DNA from: Caldilineaceae bacterium
Lineage (GTDB): Bacteria; Chloroflexota; Anaerolineae; Caldilineales; Caldilineaceae
DNA: 64,000 nucleotides
NCBI GenBank assembly: GCA_020634755.1
Contig: JACKBC010000004.1
Span: forward strand, 159,426 to 223,425
Direction: 5' to 3'
Part shown: positions 26,444-34,793 of the stretch, piece after piece
Numbering within the stretch: the stretch's first letter is position 1
Layout: the number at the start of each line of letters is the position of its first letter
The notes under the pieces: model-generated
The model's database searches: none
What the model saw: the letters and a program-made list of their open reading frames with translations, nothing else
What the model was told of the DNA's origin: nothing
Made by a program: the position numbers and the translations under genes

Positions 26444-27487
26444 ATGGCTGAATCTTTTATATTTTGTGAAAATCTGGTAAAGATTTATAAAGTGGCCGAA
26501 CTGGAGCAGGTTGCTCTGCAAGGCCTGCATTTAAACATTGAACGCGGCGAGCTGGTGGGCATTATCGGCTCCAGCGGCAGTGGTAAAACCACGCTGATGA
26601 GCATTCTGGGCGGGCTGGATCGCCCAACCGCGGGCAAGGTGCTGGTCAATGGCCAAGACTTGCTGCGCATGCCGGACCGACAGCTCAATCGCTATCGACG
26701 CGAGCAGGTAGGTTTTGTGTGGCAGCAGAGCGCCCGCAACTTGGTGCCCTATCTTAACGCCATCCAAAACGTAATGCTGCCCATGACGCTGGCCGGTGCA
26801 TCGGGCCAGAGCAACCGCAAATATGCCGAGGAGCTGCTCGACATTGTGGGGCTGGCCGAACGCAAAAACCACTATTTGCCCGAGCTTTCCGGTGGTGAGC
26901 AACAGCGCGTGGCCATTGCCGTGGCCCTGGCCAATAATCCTATTTTGCTGCTGGCCGACGAGCCCACGGGTGAAGTGGATTCGAACACGGCGCAAGTGAT
27001 TTATGGCACCTTTCAAATGCTGGCCCACGAACTGGGCGTGACGACGCTGATCGTCAGCCATGACCCGACGATTGCCAAACATGTGGATCGCGTGGTGATG
27101 ATCCGCGACGGCATGCTGGCGTCTGAAACGCGGCGCCAGGTGCGCGCGCAGGGCGATGAGACCGCGGCCGAAAATGGTGCAGGCGAACAGCATGAGGAAG
27201 AATATGAAGAGCTGGTCGTGCTGGACAAGGCGGGCCGCATCCACATTCCGCACGATTATCTAGAACAGTTCAACTTTGGGCAGCGCGTGCGCATTGAGGC
27301 CACGGAAGACGGCATTGTGATCCGCCCGGCGCTGGCCCACAATGGTGAAGCCAACGGCGCGGCGGATGAGATAAGCGATGATGCCGACGACATGGACGAA
27401 TTAGAAGCTGCTCCCGCCAAGGCTGGCCGCATACGGGGGCTCTTTGGGCGTTTTGGGCGCAAGAATTCTGCCGGTGACGAAGAATAA
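26444..27487 (+). CDS. MacB/LolD-type ABC ATPase with C-terminal AbrB-like domain
   Basis: A 347-residue protein. Residues 1-230 are a LolD/MacB-type ATPase: Walker A GSSGSGKTTLMSIL, the Q-loop in VGFVWQQSARNLVPYL, the signature LSGGEQQRVAIAVAL, Walker B LLLADEPTGEVDSNTA and the H-loop IVSHDP. After an acidic linker, residues ~255-295 (VVLDKAGRIHIPHDYLEQF ... VRIEATEDGIVIRP) match the swapped-hairpin AbrB/SpoVT/MazE fold: the D(K/R)xGRIxIP motif, a hydrophobic helix, then the V.(V/I)E...DGIV(I/L)RP strand pair. The tail is acidic and then basic. AbrB-like domains dimerise and usually bind DNA. Here it may dimerise the ATPase or allow a regulatory role. Confidence 0.9.
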   Translation: MAESFIFCENLVKIYKVAELEQVALQGLHLNIERGELVGIIGSSGSGKTTLMSILGGLDRPTAGKVLVNGQDLLRMPDRQLNRYRREQVGFVWQQSARNLVPYLNAIQNVMLPMTLAGASGQSNRKYAEELLDIVGLAERKNHYLPELSGGEQQRVAIAVALANNPILLLADEPTGEVDSNTAQVIYGTFQMLAHELGVTTLIVSHDPTIAKHVDRVVMIRDGMLASETRRQVRAQGDETAAENGAGEQHEEEYEELVVLDKAGRIHIPHDYLEQFNFGQRVRIEATEDGIVIRPALAHNGEANGAADEISDDADDMDELEAAPAKAGRIRGLFGRFGRKNSAGDEE

Positions 27488-27490
27488 AGA

Positions 27491-27567
27491 ATTTATCCTG
27501 AAAATCGGTTGCGGGGTTCCGGTTCACGCCTACACAAGCGATCGGCACAGTGATTTTCAGAATAGAT
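27491..27567. repeat. Intergenic inverted repeat between the two ATPase genes
   Basis: ATTTATCCTGAAAATC (27491-27506) pairs with GATTTTCAGAATAGAT (27552-27567) with two mismatches around a 45-base insert. It begins right after the first ATPase stop and may end that transcript or stabilise it. Confidence 0.6.
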
Positions 27568-27713
27568 ACTTATTCGCTTGCAATGCACTGGTCAAGATGA
27601 TGGTAGAAAGTGCGCTTCAGCGTGCTTCCGCTAGCGGGCTTATTCGCCGCAATGGCCAAACCAGGCGGGAGTTGCGCGAAGCGAGCAGCGCCACATTGCC
27701 AGCACAGTTGCGG

Positions 27714-27740
27714 TATAATGGCATAATAAAGATAGAGGAG
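27714..27740 (+). promoter_or_regulatory. Consensus -10 and Shine-Dalgarno for the second ATPase gene
   Basis: TATAAT lies at 27714-27719 but no good -35 is seen at the usual distance. GAGGAG at 27735-27740, 7 bases before the TTG at 27748, supports that TTG as the start codon. The leader would be about 20 bases. Confidence 0.5.
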
Positions 27741-27747
27741 TGACAGC

Positions 27748-28551
27748 TTGGCTGACAACAACGGTTCCACCAATGGCCGCCTGAACGGCGGACCGAGCCA
27801 GGAATTGGCCATCGAAACCAATGATTTATGGCGCATTTATAAATTGGGCAGCCAGGAAATCCCGGCGCTCAAGGGCGTCAACCTGCGCATTCCCCAAGGC
27901 AGTTTTGTGTCGCTCAAGGGCCGTTCGGGCAGCGGCAAAACCACGCTGCTCAACTGTTTGGGGGGCTTGGATCAGCCAACCAAGGGCGACATTCTCATTA
28001 TGGGACAGGATATTTCCAAGTGGCGCGAGCGGCAGTTGACCACCTGGCGGCGCGAACAAGTGGGCTTTATTTTCCAGTCGTTGGGTCTGTTGCCTGCACT
28101 TTCGGCCTATGAAAATGTAGAGCTGATGTTGCGCATGAATGGCGTGCGCGGCAAAGAGCGGCGGCGGCGCACGTTAGAATGTCTAGAATTGGTGGGACTC
28201 ACCAAATGGATCGACCACCGCCCGTATGAAATGTCCGGCGGTCAGCAGCAGCGCGTGGCCATTGCGCGGGCCGTGGCCAACAATCCGCAGATGATTATTG
28301 CCGATGAACCGACCGGCGAATTGGATAGCCGGACTGCCGCCGAAATTCTGGGGCTGTTCAAGTCGCTGGTCAAAGACCGCCACATGACCATGCTCATGGC
28401 CACCCACGATAGCCTCTCCGATGAATTTGTAGACCAGGTGCTGCGGCTCAAAGATGGCCTGATCATGACCCACGAAGAATTCTTGGCCGAAGAAGAAGCC
28501 GAGCGAGCCGCGCAAGAAGCCGCCATGGCGGCATCGGCAGAGCCGGCATAA
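27748..28551 (+). CDS. MacB/LolD-type ABC ATPase 2
   Basis: A 267-residue ATPase. Walker A is GRSGSGKTTLLNCLGG, the Q-loop lies in VGFIFQSLGLLPALSAYENV, the signature is MSGGQQQRVAIARAV, Walker B is MIIADEPTGELDSRTA and the H-loop is MATHDS. It ends in an Ala/Glu-rich tail and lacks the AbrB-like extension of its neighbour. It starts with TTG, supported by GAGGAG 7 bases upstream. It probably serves the second giant permease (30895-33744), from which it is now separated by the restriction-modification genes; it could also form a heterodimer with the first ATPase. Confidence 0.92.
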   Translation: MADNNGSTNGRLNGGPSQELAIETNDLWRIYKLGSQEIPALKGVNLRIPQGSFVSLKGRSGSGKTTLLNCLGGLDQPTKGDILIMGQDISKWRERQLTTWRREQVGFIFQSLGLLPALSAYENVELMLRMNGVRGKERRRRTLECLELVGLTKWIDHRPYEMSGGQQQRVAIARAVANNPQMIIADEPTGELDSRTAAEILGLFKSLVKDRHMTMLMATHDSLSDEFVDQVLRLKDGLIMTHEEFLAEEEAERAAQEAAMAASAEPA

Positions 28552-28558
28552 AATGAGT

Positions 28559-29854
28559 CTAATCATCTTGCAAATCCAATATCCAATTAAGCCAGCTGAG
28601 AATAGTTGATGCTCTTCTACGATATGTGGAGTCCGCTGCAACTCTATACAACCCTGAATCCTTCATAATACCGATAATTTCAATATGACTTGGTAATTCA
28701 GCTTTGCGCAAATAGAGATCTAGCACTTTTGAAAAAACGGAATGTTTTAATATTGCTCGGGCGAAACCCAACTGACGTTCACGATACTTCTTATCGAATA
28801 GCTTTCTACCTTCTTCAGTCAAACAATATTTTATCCCATCCTCATTGACTTTAGCTATAAGTCCAAGATAGATACCTGCATCAGTGTAATAACCGGTCTG
28901 CCTAACGTCAAAGTCATATGTAGTAGTGACAATCTCTTTTGAGAGTTCATTTTCCTCAAATAATAACTCGCAGAGGTTTATGACACGCTCGAATGAATCA
29001 GCTTGAGGAAAAGAAACCTTTGGCTCCTCTATAGGAAAAGTGGTTTGCCAAATTTCATATATGTCATTGAGCGATATATTTTTCTTCTCAAGACTGTATC
29101 GTTTCTGTTTTATGAGGTGAATTGAATTATAGTGACTTGACTCACAAAATTGATATTCATAAAGATGGAAGACCCCGTTAGAATAAACACAAAAAACTGG
29201 TTTGACCTTCTTGGCAATTCTGTCTTTCCATAACCTAAATGGATAATATAATTGCCTTATCAAAAAATCTGAAACCATGTAGTTCTTAGCTTCAATTATA
29301 GAAAGATAGTTTATTCCTTCAAATCCTCCATCTATCTCAACTTGAGAATTTGCAACACTTAACCTCAAAGGATTTCCGCCACTTATCTTGCTGATAGTGA
29401 AATCAAATGACCCTGAACTCATTCTTCCATTAACAGTTGGGAGGAGTTCATAATCTTCTAAAAAATCAGACAAAATTCCTGAGATATATGCACAATTTAG
29501 AGCAGATGCTTCACTGGAAATCTTCTCATAATCAAGACTTTGAAGGTGTTCCGGAAAGTCCATATATATAATGCCATCATCTTGCAAGTTCTGAATTTCA
29601 TAATATGCATTCATCTTTGCAATTACATACTCACCACGTGTTCGCGGAAGTATTGCTAGTTGATTATCCTGAAATAGACGCGGTAGATTTATACTGTGGT
29701 CAAACTTTGTCATCAACCTGGCCTCGCGAAATTCATTAATTTGTTGAGAACTTATCGTAGCTTGGCCATTTTCTGCAACTTGATCAACTATACAATACTT
29801 CTTAAAAAGCTTTTCCCAAGCCTCATCATTTTTTGTGTTGGGTGTGTTACGCAT
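28559..29854 (-). CDS. Type II restriction endonuclease (PD-(D/E)xK)
   Basis: A 431-residue endonuclease, partner of the adjacent adenine methyltransferase. VEIDGG (Asp ~175) followed 13 residues later by IIEAKN (Glu ~188, Lys ~190) forms the PD-(D/E)xK catalytic core. LPTVNGRMSSGSFDF just before it and QLYYPFRLWKDRI after it match a widespread family of methyltransferase-linked type II enzymes. A winged-helix-like C-terminal part (TDAGIYLGLIAKVN ... YCLTEEGRKLF) may read DNA. The start at 29854 overlaps the methyltransferase stop by 8 bases (ATGCGTAA), the usual coupling that makes the methyltransferase first. The gene is far more AT-rich than its surroundings, which suggests horizontal arrival. 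Target sequence not deducible. Its stop lies 7 bases from the stop of the convergent ATPase gene. Confidence 0.85.
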   Translation of the reverse strand: MRNTPNTKNDEAWEKLFKKYCIVDQVAENGQATISSQQINEFREARLMTKFDHSINLPRLFQDNQLAILPRTRGEYVIAKMNAYYEIQNLQDDGIIYMDFPEHLQSLDYEKISSEASALNCAYISGILSDFLEDYELLPTVNGRMSSGSFDFTISKISGGNPLRLSVANSQVEIDGGFEGINYLSIIEAKNYMVSDFLIRQLYYPFRLWKDRIAKKVKPVFCVYSNGVFHLYEYQFCESSHYNSIHLIKQKRYSLEKKNISLNDIYEIWQTTFPIEEPKVSFPQADSFERVINLCELLFEENELSKEIVTTTYDFDVRQTGYYTDAGIYLGLIAKVNEDGIKYCLTEEGRKLFDKKYRERQLGFARAILKHSVFSKVLDLYLRKAELPSHIEIIGIMKDSGLYRVAADSTYRRRASTILSWLNWILDLQDD

Positions 29855-30695
29855 AATTCCTAACAAGCACCTCTGCAATTTTCCCCCTACCACTTGCTTT
29901 TGAATTGACCGCTCGATTAGCCTTAACAATAGAAATATCGTAATCCTTATAAAGCTGCCGAATAAATTCAGTGGATGAATTTGATAATAGGAATTTTACT
30001 CCAGCATCATTAAGTTTGTCACATAGTCTTTTTAGACGCTCTTGCTCGTTCCGATCAAAACCACTTTTTGTATATCCTGTAAAGTTAGCACTATTAGATA
30101 CTGGATCATATGGAGGATCGAAATAAACGAATGAGCCCTTTCTAATTTTTGCGAGTGATTTTTCATAGTCGGTCTTGAGGATACAAACGTCGTTTTTTCT
30201 CAAATAATTACTTACAGCACGTATTGTTATCTCGTTGACTATGTTGGGATTTTTATATCGACCAAACGGCGAGTTAAATTCCCCTGAGCTATTTACTCTA
30301 AATAACCCATTGTAACAGGTTTTATTAAGGAAAATTATGCGTGACGCTCGCTGGACCATGCTCAATTTGTTATAAATACACTTATCCCTATCTAGTCCAC
30401 GAATTTCATAATAGTAGTCTTCGTCATTTACATGATTTTTCAAGTCCTGTATCAGCTCATCAGGGTCATTCTTTATAACAAGATAAAGATTTATTAACTC
30501 GTCATTGTTGTCATTGATGACAGCTTTCCCTGGCTGTAGATGAAACAACAAGGCACCTCCACCAACAAATGGTTCATAGTATGTTGTAAACTGGCGTGGA
30601 AGATACTGTTCAATTTCCGTCAGAAGTTGCCGCTTTCCGCCGACCCATTTCACAAAGGGAGCAACTAATTTATTTTTTCTACTATTTTTTTTCAT
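29847..30695 (-). CDS. DNA adenine-N6 methyltransferase, D12/Dam class (type II R-M)
   Basis: A 282-residue methyltransferase. The first SAM-binding segment is PFVKWVGGKRQLL near residue 13, motif I is YYEPFVGGGALLFHL, and the catalytic motif IV is FDPPYDP with the downstream NFTGYTKSGF block of the Dam/DpnM group. It methylates adenine in the site cut by the neighbouring endonuclease and so protects the host; within this family GATC-type targets are common but not certain. It is AT-rich like its partner. It stands upstream of the endonuclease gene in the same transcript. The gene pair splits an otherwise coherent ABC-export cluster. Confidence 0.93.
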   Translation of the reverse strand: MKKNSRKNKLVAPFVKWVGGKRQLLTEIEQYLPRQFTTYYEPFVGGGALLFHLQPGKAVINDNNDELINLYLVIKNDPDELIQDLKNHVNDEDYYYEIRGLDRDKCIYNKLSMVQRASRIIFLNKTCYNGLFRVNSSGEFNSPFGRYKNPNIVNEITIRAVSNYLRKNDVCILKTDYEKSLAKIRKGSFVYFDPPYDPVSNSANFTGYTKSGFDRNEQERLKRLCDKLNDAGVKFLLSNSSTEFIRQLYKDYDISIVKANRAVNSKASGRGKIAEVLVRNYA

Positions 30696-30894
30696 ATTGA
30701 TTGCTTCACAGATTTCATATACCGTTCACGACTTATGCGGTGTCGATGAGTCGTTAAGGGGAAGAGAGCATCTCTGCAAAACGACATTTACTCTAGACTG
30801 GTGCAAGTTCTATCATGGGTAGGATAAATTCGTTGTTCGGCTATTATAACATTTTGTTGTTCATTGCTTGCAGGGAGCAGTAAAGTTCGAAAGC
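30696..30894. other. Gap upstream of the methyltransferase gene
   Basis: About 200 AT-rich bases that must contain the restriction-modification promoter (minus strand) and the end of the permease 2 gene. TTCACGACTTATGC at 30731-30744 matches the left end of the MITE-like family (copy C begins the same way), so a degraded copy may lie here. No gene is seen. Confidence 0.4.
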
Positions 30895-33744
30895 TCACCC
30901 CTGGTGGCCCATGCGCAGCGCATTGAACAAGCGCCCGGCCAGCGCCCGCCCGATCACCACAATTTCAATCGAAATCATAATCACGGCAAAGACCAGCGCC
31001 AGCGAAGCCATTTTGTCCTGCGCAATCACCGGGATCAGCGGCGGCAACGGCGGGTTGCGCTGCCCCGTAATGCGGAAAAACGGCGCAAATATCTGCGACG
31101 TGGCCGCGCCAATCCAAAGCCCGCTCAGCGCGCTGTATGAAATTAATAAAGCGTACTCTACCACAATCTGCACCAGCACCTGTCGCTTGTGCAGCCCAAT
31201 GGCGCGCATGACGCCAAATTGATAGAGCCGCTCTTGCAGCGAAGCATAGCTGTAAATGAGCAGCGCCAGCGCCGCCATGCTCGTGGCGGCCAAAAAGCCC
31301 ACCGACAATGTGCCAAAGATACCGACGCGCTCAAATTTCCCCTTCTCTTCCCGAATGAGTCCCTGCGCATCTTGCCGGAAAGTGGCCTTAATGCCAGTGG
31401 TTTCGATCTCCTTAAACATGGCCTCTTCACTCTCTTCCGACCATGTTTGTGACGCAGTGCGCATCCAAATATTATGCGGGAAGACCGAGCCGGCCAGCAA
31501 AAACAGATGCTCAATATTGCCCACAACGGTCACTTTATCGGCCTGCACCGTGGGGAAATAGTTATACACACCGGCAATTGTAAAGTCTGAGGTGATATAA
31601 ATACCATCTTCCATGGCTACACGAATATGGAGCACATCGCCAAAGCGCAACAAATTTTCATCCAAAAATTCTTGCGACACCAACACATTTTCATCGGCCA
31701 GCGCCAGCCGATTCATCATGGCGCCCAATGATTCAGGCGAGAAATCGGCGCGAAACCAGGCCACATTGGGAAATTCAGCCCGGTCAATCGCCAGAAACTC
31801 GCCCCGGATCTCTTGACCACCGCTGGCCGTAATGCGGGCTTCGTAGTGGCCCACGCGCCCCGCCGCGCGTATGCCATCCAGATCGGCAAACTCGTTTTGG
31901 GTGGGGATCCAAGCGGCGCTGCCCGCTTCGCCTTCATTAATTGAAGATTCCACAAAGGGCAGAAACGACACGTCTGAGCCCACGCTGTAATAGATCCGAT
32001 CCACCAGCCATTGATCCAGGCTGGCGGCCAGCGAATAGGTGTAAATGCCCAGCGCCAGCGACACCATGACCAGCAGCAGCGGATTCACATAGCTCTGACC
32101 GTGGCGGCTCAACTGGCGTAACGCCAAATGGGGCGTGGTCCACGGCATGCGGTGGGCCAGCCAATCCAGCACGCGCATGACCACCAGAAAGAGGCGCATG
32201 CTCAGGAGCGCCGCGCAAAACACAAAGAGCGCTGGCAGCAAAATCAGCAGTGGATCCTGAAACAGCTCATCGGGCCGGTTTTCCACAAGCTGGGCCAACG
32301 AACCGCGTTGGGCAAGCTGCTGATAGGCGTACCAGGTGGGGATAATCAGCAGAAAGTCCAAATTCGCCCGCTGCCACCAGGGCAACCGCAGCGGGCGGAA
32401 GCTCTCCCGCGCCTGCACCACAACGCTTTGGCGCGTGGCCTGAAAAATAGGAATCAGCCGCGCCAGCAGCGCTGCCAGCAGCGCAACGGCAATCAACCGC
32501 CAATCCAGCCCCTGTAGCGATACGGGCAACGCCGCCCGCTGCTGAAATTCCAAGAAGGAGGCCGTGTAGCCCATCATGCGCGCCAGCCACATGCCAAAGC
32601 CGACGCCCAGCGGCACGGCCAGCACATAAAGCACGCACTCCTCCAGCAGCGTCAGCCCCAAAATGGTCGAGGTATTGACGCCGCGGCTCACCAGAATGGC
32701 CGTTTCGCGCCGCTGCCAGTCGGCAATAATGGCCGCGATGAGGGCCAGAAATGCCAGCAAAAAGCCCATGGCCGGCACATTAAAACTGAGCAGCGTGGTG
32801 GTTAGCGTGGTTTGCCGCTGCACAAAATCGCGCAGCGAATCCAGCGCAGAAATGTCTAGACGGGCGTTGGGCATAAACTGATTGATGATGCTCATGCCGC
32901 GATCAAACCCATTGGCATATTGACGCGCATAGGCCGGATTGAGTGCGCTGTCGTCCAGCTGAATCAGCCAGGAGACCGAACCCGATTTGGCCGGCAACAT
33001 GGGCTCGATAAAACGAACATAATCGCTGCGCGAGATCAAGAACGCACTTTTGAGCTGCTGATCCGGGTTGCTAAACCAAAAGGAATCTGTGGGGTCCACG
33101 GCCTGCCACAGCCCGGCAATGCGAATGGCGCGGCGGCCAGAGCGCAGATTGACCGCGGCATCAAACTCTTCACCGGCCACAATGCCCATCTCGGTAGCCA
33201 GCGTTCTGTGCATCCACACATCCAGCGTTTGCGGGTCGGCGCTGGGCGCATCCGCAAATGGCGCGCCGTCTATTACCTCCACATGGGTGGCGACGTCGGC
33301 AATATAGGCAAACGAGATGGATGCCAAAAAGCCGCCCGGCGACAGTGCATAGCGTGTATCACCATCGCGCGGCAAAAGCATCATGCCCGGGCTTTCAATT
33401 TGCAGACGCTGCTCGCCCACGGGCAGCCCAATTTCGCCGGAGAGCGCGCCGCCAATATCTTTGGCCACCGTCTCAGCATCGGTCACGGAAAGCGGACGCC
33501 GGCTGGAAGGAAAATAGTAGATGCGGGTCGAAAACGGATGGCGTCCGGTTGTGCTGCTCAGGCGCGCCAGCTCTTCTAAGAGAATGACGCGATCCACGGC
33601 TTGTGAAAAGAAAGCCGTGCTGGAAAGAAGCCCCACGGCGAGCACAATCCCCAGCAGCGCCAGCAGCGTTAGGCCAGGACGACTGCGCAAGCGACGCAGG
33701 GTGAGGATGATTAAATCGGGTAAAATCGTAATAGGTTTGAGCAT
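30895..33744 (-). CDS. Giant FtsX/MacB-type ABC transporter permease 2
   Basis: A 949-residue membrane protein with the same two-half layout as permease 1. The first helix is LTLLALLGIVLAVGLLSSTAFF, then an external domain to about residue 310, a helix group including FLLAFLALIAAIIADWQRRETAILVSRG (FtsX tract), a second external domain (~600-800) and a final FtsX block with YQFGVMRAIGLHKRQV. The start MLKPITIL at 33744 is chosen because it matches the N-terminus of permease 1; a longer frame to 33882 adds unrelated sequence. It is on the minus strand, downstream of the restriction-modification genes and opposite to the ATPase 2 gene that may serve it. Cargo unknown. Confidence 0.9.
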   Translation of the reverse strand: MLKPITILPDLIILTLRRLRSRPGLTLLALLGIVLAVGLLSSTAFFSQAVDRVILLEELARLSSTTGRHPFSTRIYYFPSSRRPLSVTDAETVAKDIGGALSGEIGLPVGEQRLQIESPGMMLLPRDGDTRYALSPGGFLASISFAYIADVATHVEVIDGAPFADAPSADPQTLDVWMHRTLATEMGIVAGEEFDAAVNLRSGRRAIRIAGLWQAVDPTDSFWFSNPDQQLKSAFLISRSDYVRFIEPMLPAKSGSVSWLIQLDDSALNPAYARQYANGFDRGMSIINQFMPNARLDISALDSLRDFVQRQTTLTTTLLSFNVPAMGFLLAFLALIAAIIADWQRRETAILVSRGVNTSTILGLTLLEECVLYVLAVPLGVGFGMWLARMMGYTASFLEFQQRAALPVSLQGLDWRLIAVALLAALLARLIPIFQATRQSVVVQARESFRPLRLPWWQRANLDFLLIIPTWYAYQQLAQRGSLAQLVENRPDELFQDPLLILLPALFVFCAALLSMRLFLVVMRVLDWLAHRMPWTTPHLALRQLSRHGQSYVNPLLLVMVSLALGIYTYSLAASLDQWLVDRIYYSVGSDVSFLPFVESSINEGEAGSAAWIPTQNEFADLDGIRAAGRVGHYEARITASGGQEIRGEFLAIDRAEFPNVAWFRADFSPESLGAMMNRLALADENVLVSQEFLDENLLRFGDVLHIRVAMEDGIYITSDFTIAGVYNYFPTVQADKVTVVGNIEHLFLLAGSVFPHNIWMRTASQTWSEESEEAMFKEIETTGIKATFRQDAQGLIREEKGKFERVGIFGTLSVGFLAATSMAALALLIYSYASLQERLYQFGVMRAIGLHKRQVLVQIVVEYALLISYSALSGLWIGAATSQIFAPFFRITGQRNPPLPPLIPVIAQDKMASLALVFAVIMISIEIVVIGRALAGRLFNALRMGHQG

Positions 33745-34030
33745 TAACTTTAGCGTATTATAATCGATAGACCGCCACCATGGGCGCAATTTCAGCACTA
33801 GGGCCATTGCGAACTTCGTCATCGCAACGGATAAATCCGGCGCCGCTGACAATAAAAAGCCGCCGCCGCGGCTAAATGGCAAGCGGTTGAGACCGCTTTT
33901 CCGGGTCAGCCGCAGGTTTTAACCCTGCTTTTTTATGGTACGCGCTGTCCCTATTTCAGCACTGGCCGCAAAAGACAAATCCCGCCCCATCTCTTGCCGT
34001 TGTGATCTACCGATAATTTTATTATGTCAC

Positions 34031-34109
34031 GGCTTACGCAGCGTCGGCGGCTTGCCAGGAACAAACCGGTTTTCATATCATACGATTGCGTTCATGGCTT
34101 GCGGAAGCC
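34031..34109. mobile_element. MITE-like repeat, copy B (79 bp)
   Basis: Ends GGCTTACGCAGCG and GGCTTGCGGAAGCC (reverse complement GGCTTCCGCAAGCC). Length and terminal motif (.CTTACGCAGCG ... GGCTTGCG.AAG) match the other copies, but the interior has diverged. Confidence 0.55.
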
Positions 34110-34154
34110 CATCCCTATAGTAACAAACTGCGCCAAAGCCGCCAAGATCTTAGC

Positions 34155-34174
34155 GGCAAGTTTTCCAACTTGCC
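34155..34174. repeat. Solitary REP-like palindrome
   Basis: GGCAAGTT-TTCC-AACTTGCC is a perfect palindrome with the same arms as those around the RAYT remnant 31 kb away, so it is a dispersed member of that family. Confidence 0.7.
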
Positions 34175-34199
34175 CGGAAAATTTGCGCCGGTTAAACAT

Positions 34200-34250
34200 G
34201 CAGCCAAAGCGCGGCTCTTTGGGCGCCCAGGGGCGCCGCGCTTTGGCTGC
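34200..34250. repeat. Perfect 16-bp inverted repeat
   Basis: GCAGCCAAAGCGCGGC (34200-34215) pairs perfectly with GCCGCGCTTTGGCTGC (34235-34250). The 19-base loop contains a second small palindrome (GGGCGCCC). There is no U-tract on either side, so it is probably a repeat or structured RNA rather than a simple terminator. Confidence 0.75.
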
Positions 34251-34354
34251 GGCAAGCACAGCCGCCGTTGTGCTGGCGCTCATTTGCAAAGCCACGGCAC
34301 AATAAGAATCTCCAGCCGCTTGCTGAATACAAGAAGTCTCTGCTATACTTTCAC

Positions 34355-34434
34355 GACTTATGCAGCGCCAGTGGACCGCTAGGAGAGTACAACTTAGATC
34401 ACCGGGCAATTTTTTCTCCAGGCTTGCGTAAGTC
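34355..34434. mobile_element. MITE-like repeat, copy C (80 bp)
   Basis: Ends GACTTATGCAGCGCC and GGCTTGCGTAAGTC. It is the closest relative of copy A at 23403-23481 when that copy is read on the minus strand, sharing both ends plus GGAGAGT and GCAATTTT inside. Confidence 0.72.
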
Positions 34435-34485
34435 CTAACTTTTTGTCGTTCAACAGAACCATTTAAAATAGAACTTGTAACTCCC

Positions 34486-34561
34486 GTTACGCAGCGACAG
34501 CCAGTCTGCTAGAGAGAAACAGGAACGTCGGCGAGCCAACTTTCCTCTGGGCTTGCGTAAC
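34486..34561. mobile_element. MITE-like repeat, copy D (76 bp)
   Basis: Ends GTTACGCAGCGAC and GGGCTTGCGTAAC. The terminal motif TTACGCA / TGCGTAA is shared with the other copies and the length is similar. Confidence 0.55.
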
Positions 34562-34612
34562 ATAAGCTTGTAAATTAGGATAGTCACCAATCCAGTCATT
34601 GCACTCCAGAAG

Positions 34613-34647
34613 TCACGAAAGCCACAAAACGTGGCGGGCTTTCGTGA
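34613..34647. terminator. Nested hairpin upstream of the aldolase gene
   Basis: TCACGAAAGCC (34613-34623) pairs with GGCTTTCGTGA (34637-34647), and GCCAC pairs with GTGGC inside it. It is followed by AATTTTATATTTT, so it may end transcription that arrives from the left on the plus strand. Confidence 0.5.
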
Positions 34648-34793
34648 ATTTTATATTTTGGGGGCGATTGATTCATTTTGGTACAGTATCAGTACACCGC
34701 AACGGTGTTGGCGATTCAGCCACTGGTCTCGATTAATGAATCCGCCGCTCTTGCTTACCATTGCGATCTACTGAGTATTTTGAAGGACAACTC

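Larger units (their letters stand above)
33745..34793. other. Repeat-rich intergenic island (~1 kb)
   Basis: No gene is credible here. From left to right it contains a hairpin AAGCGGT/ACCGCTT (33881-33898), a terminator-like GCAGG/CCTGC followed by TTTTTT (33912-33934), MITE copy B (34031-34109), a REP palindrome (34155-34174), a perfect 16-bp inverted repeat (34200-34250), MITE copy C (34355-34434), MITE copy D (34486-34561) and a nested hairpin (34613-34647). It lies between divergent genes, so it should also carry promoters for permease 2 and the aldolase gene. A TATAAT on the minus strand near 33756-33761 sits 12 bases before the permease 2 ATG. Confidence 0.7.

Noticed and set aside
33745..33882. 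N-terminal extension of permease 2
   Set aside because: The paralogous permease begins at the equivalent of 33744, and the extension covers hairpin-rich intergenic sequence.
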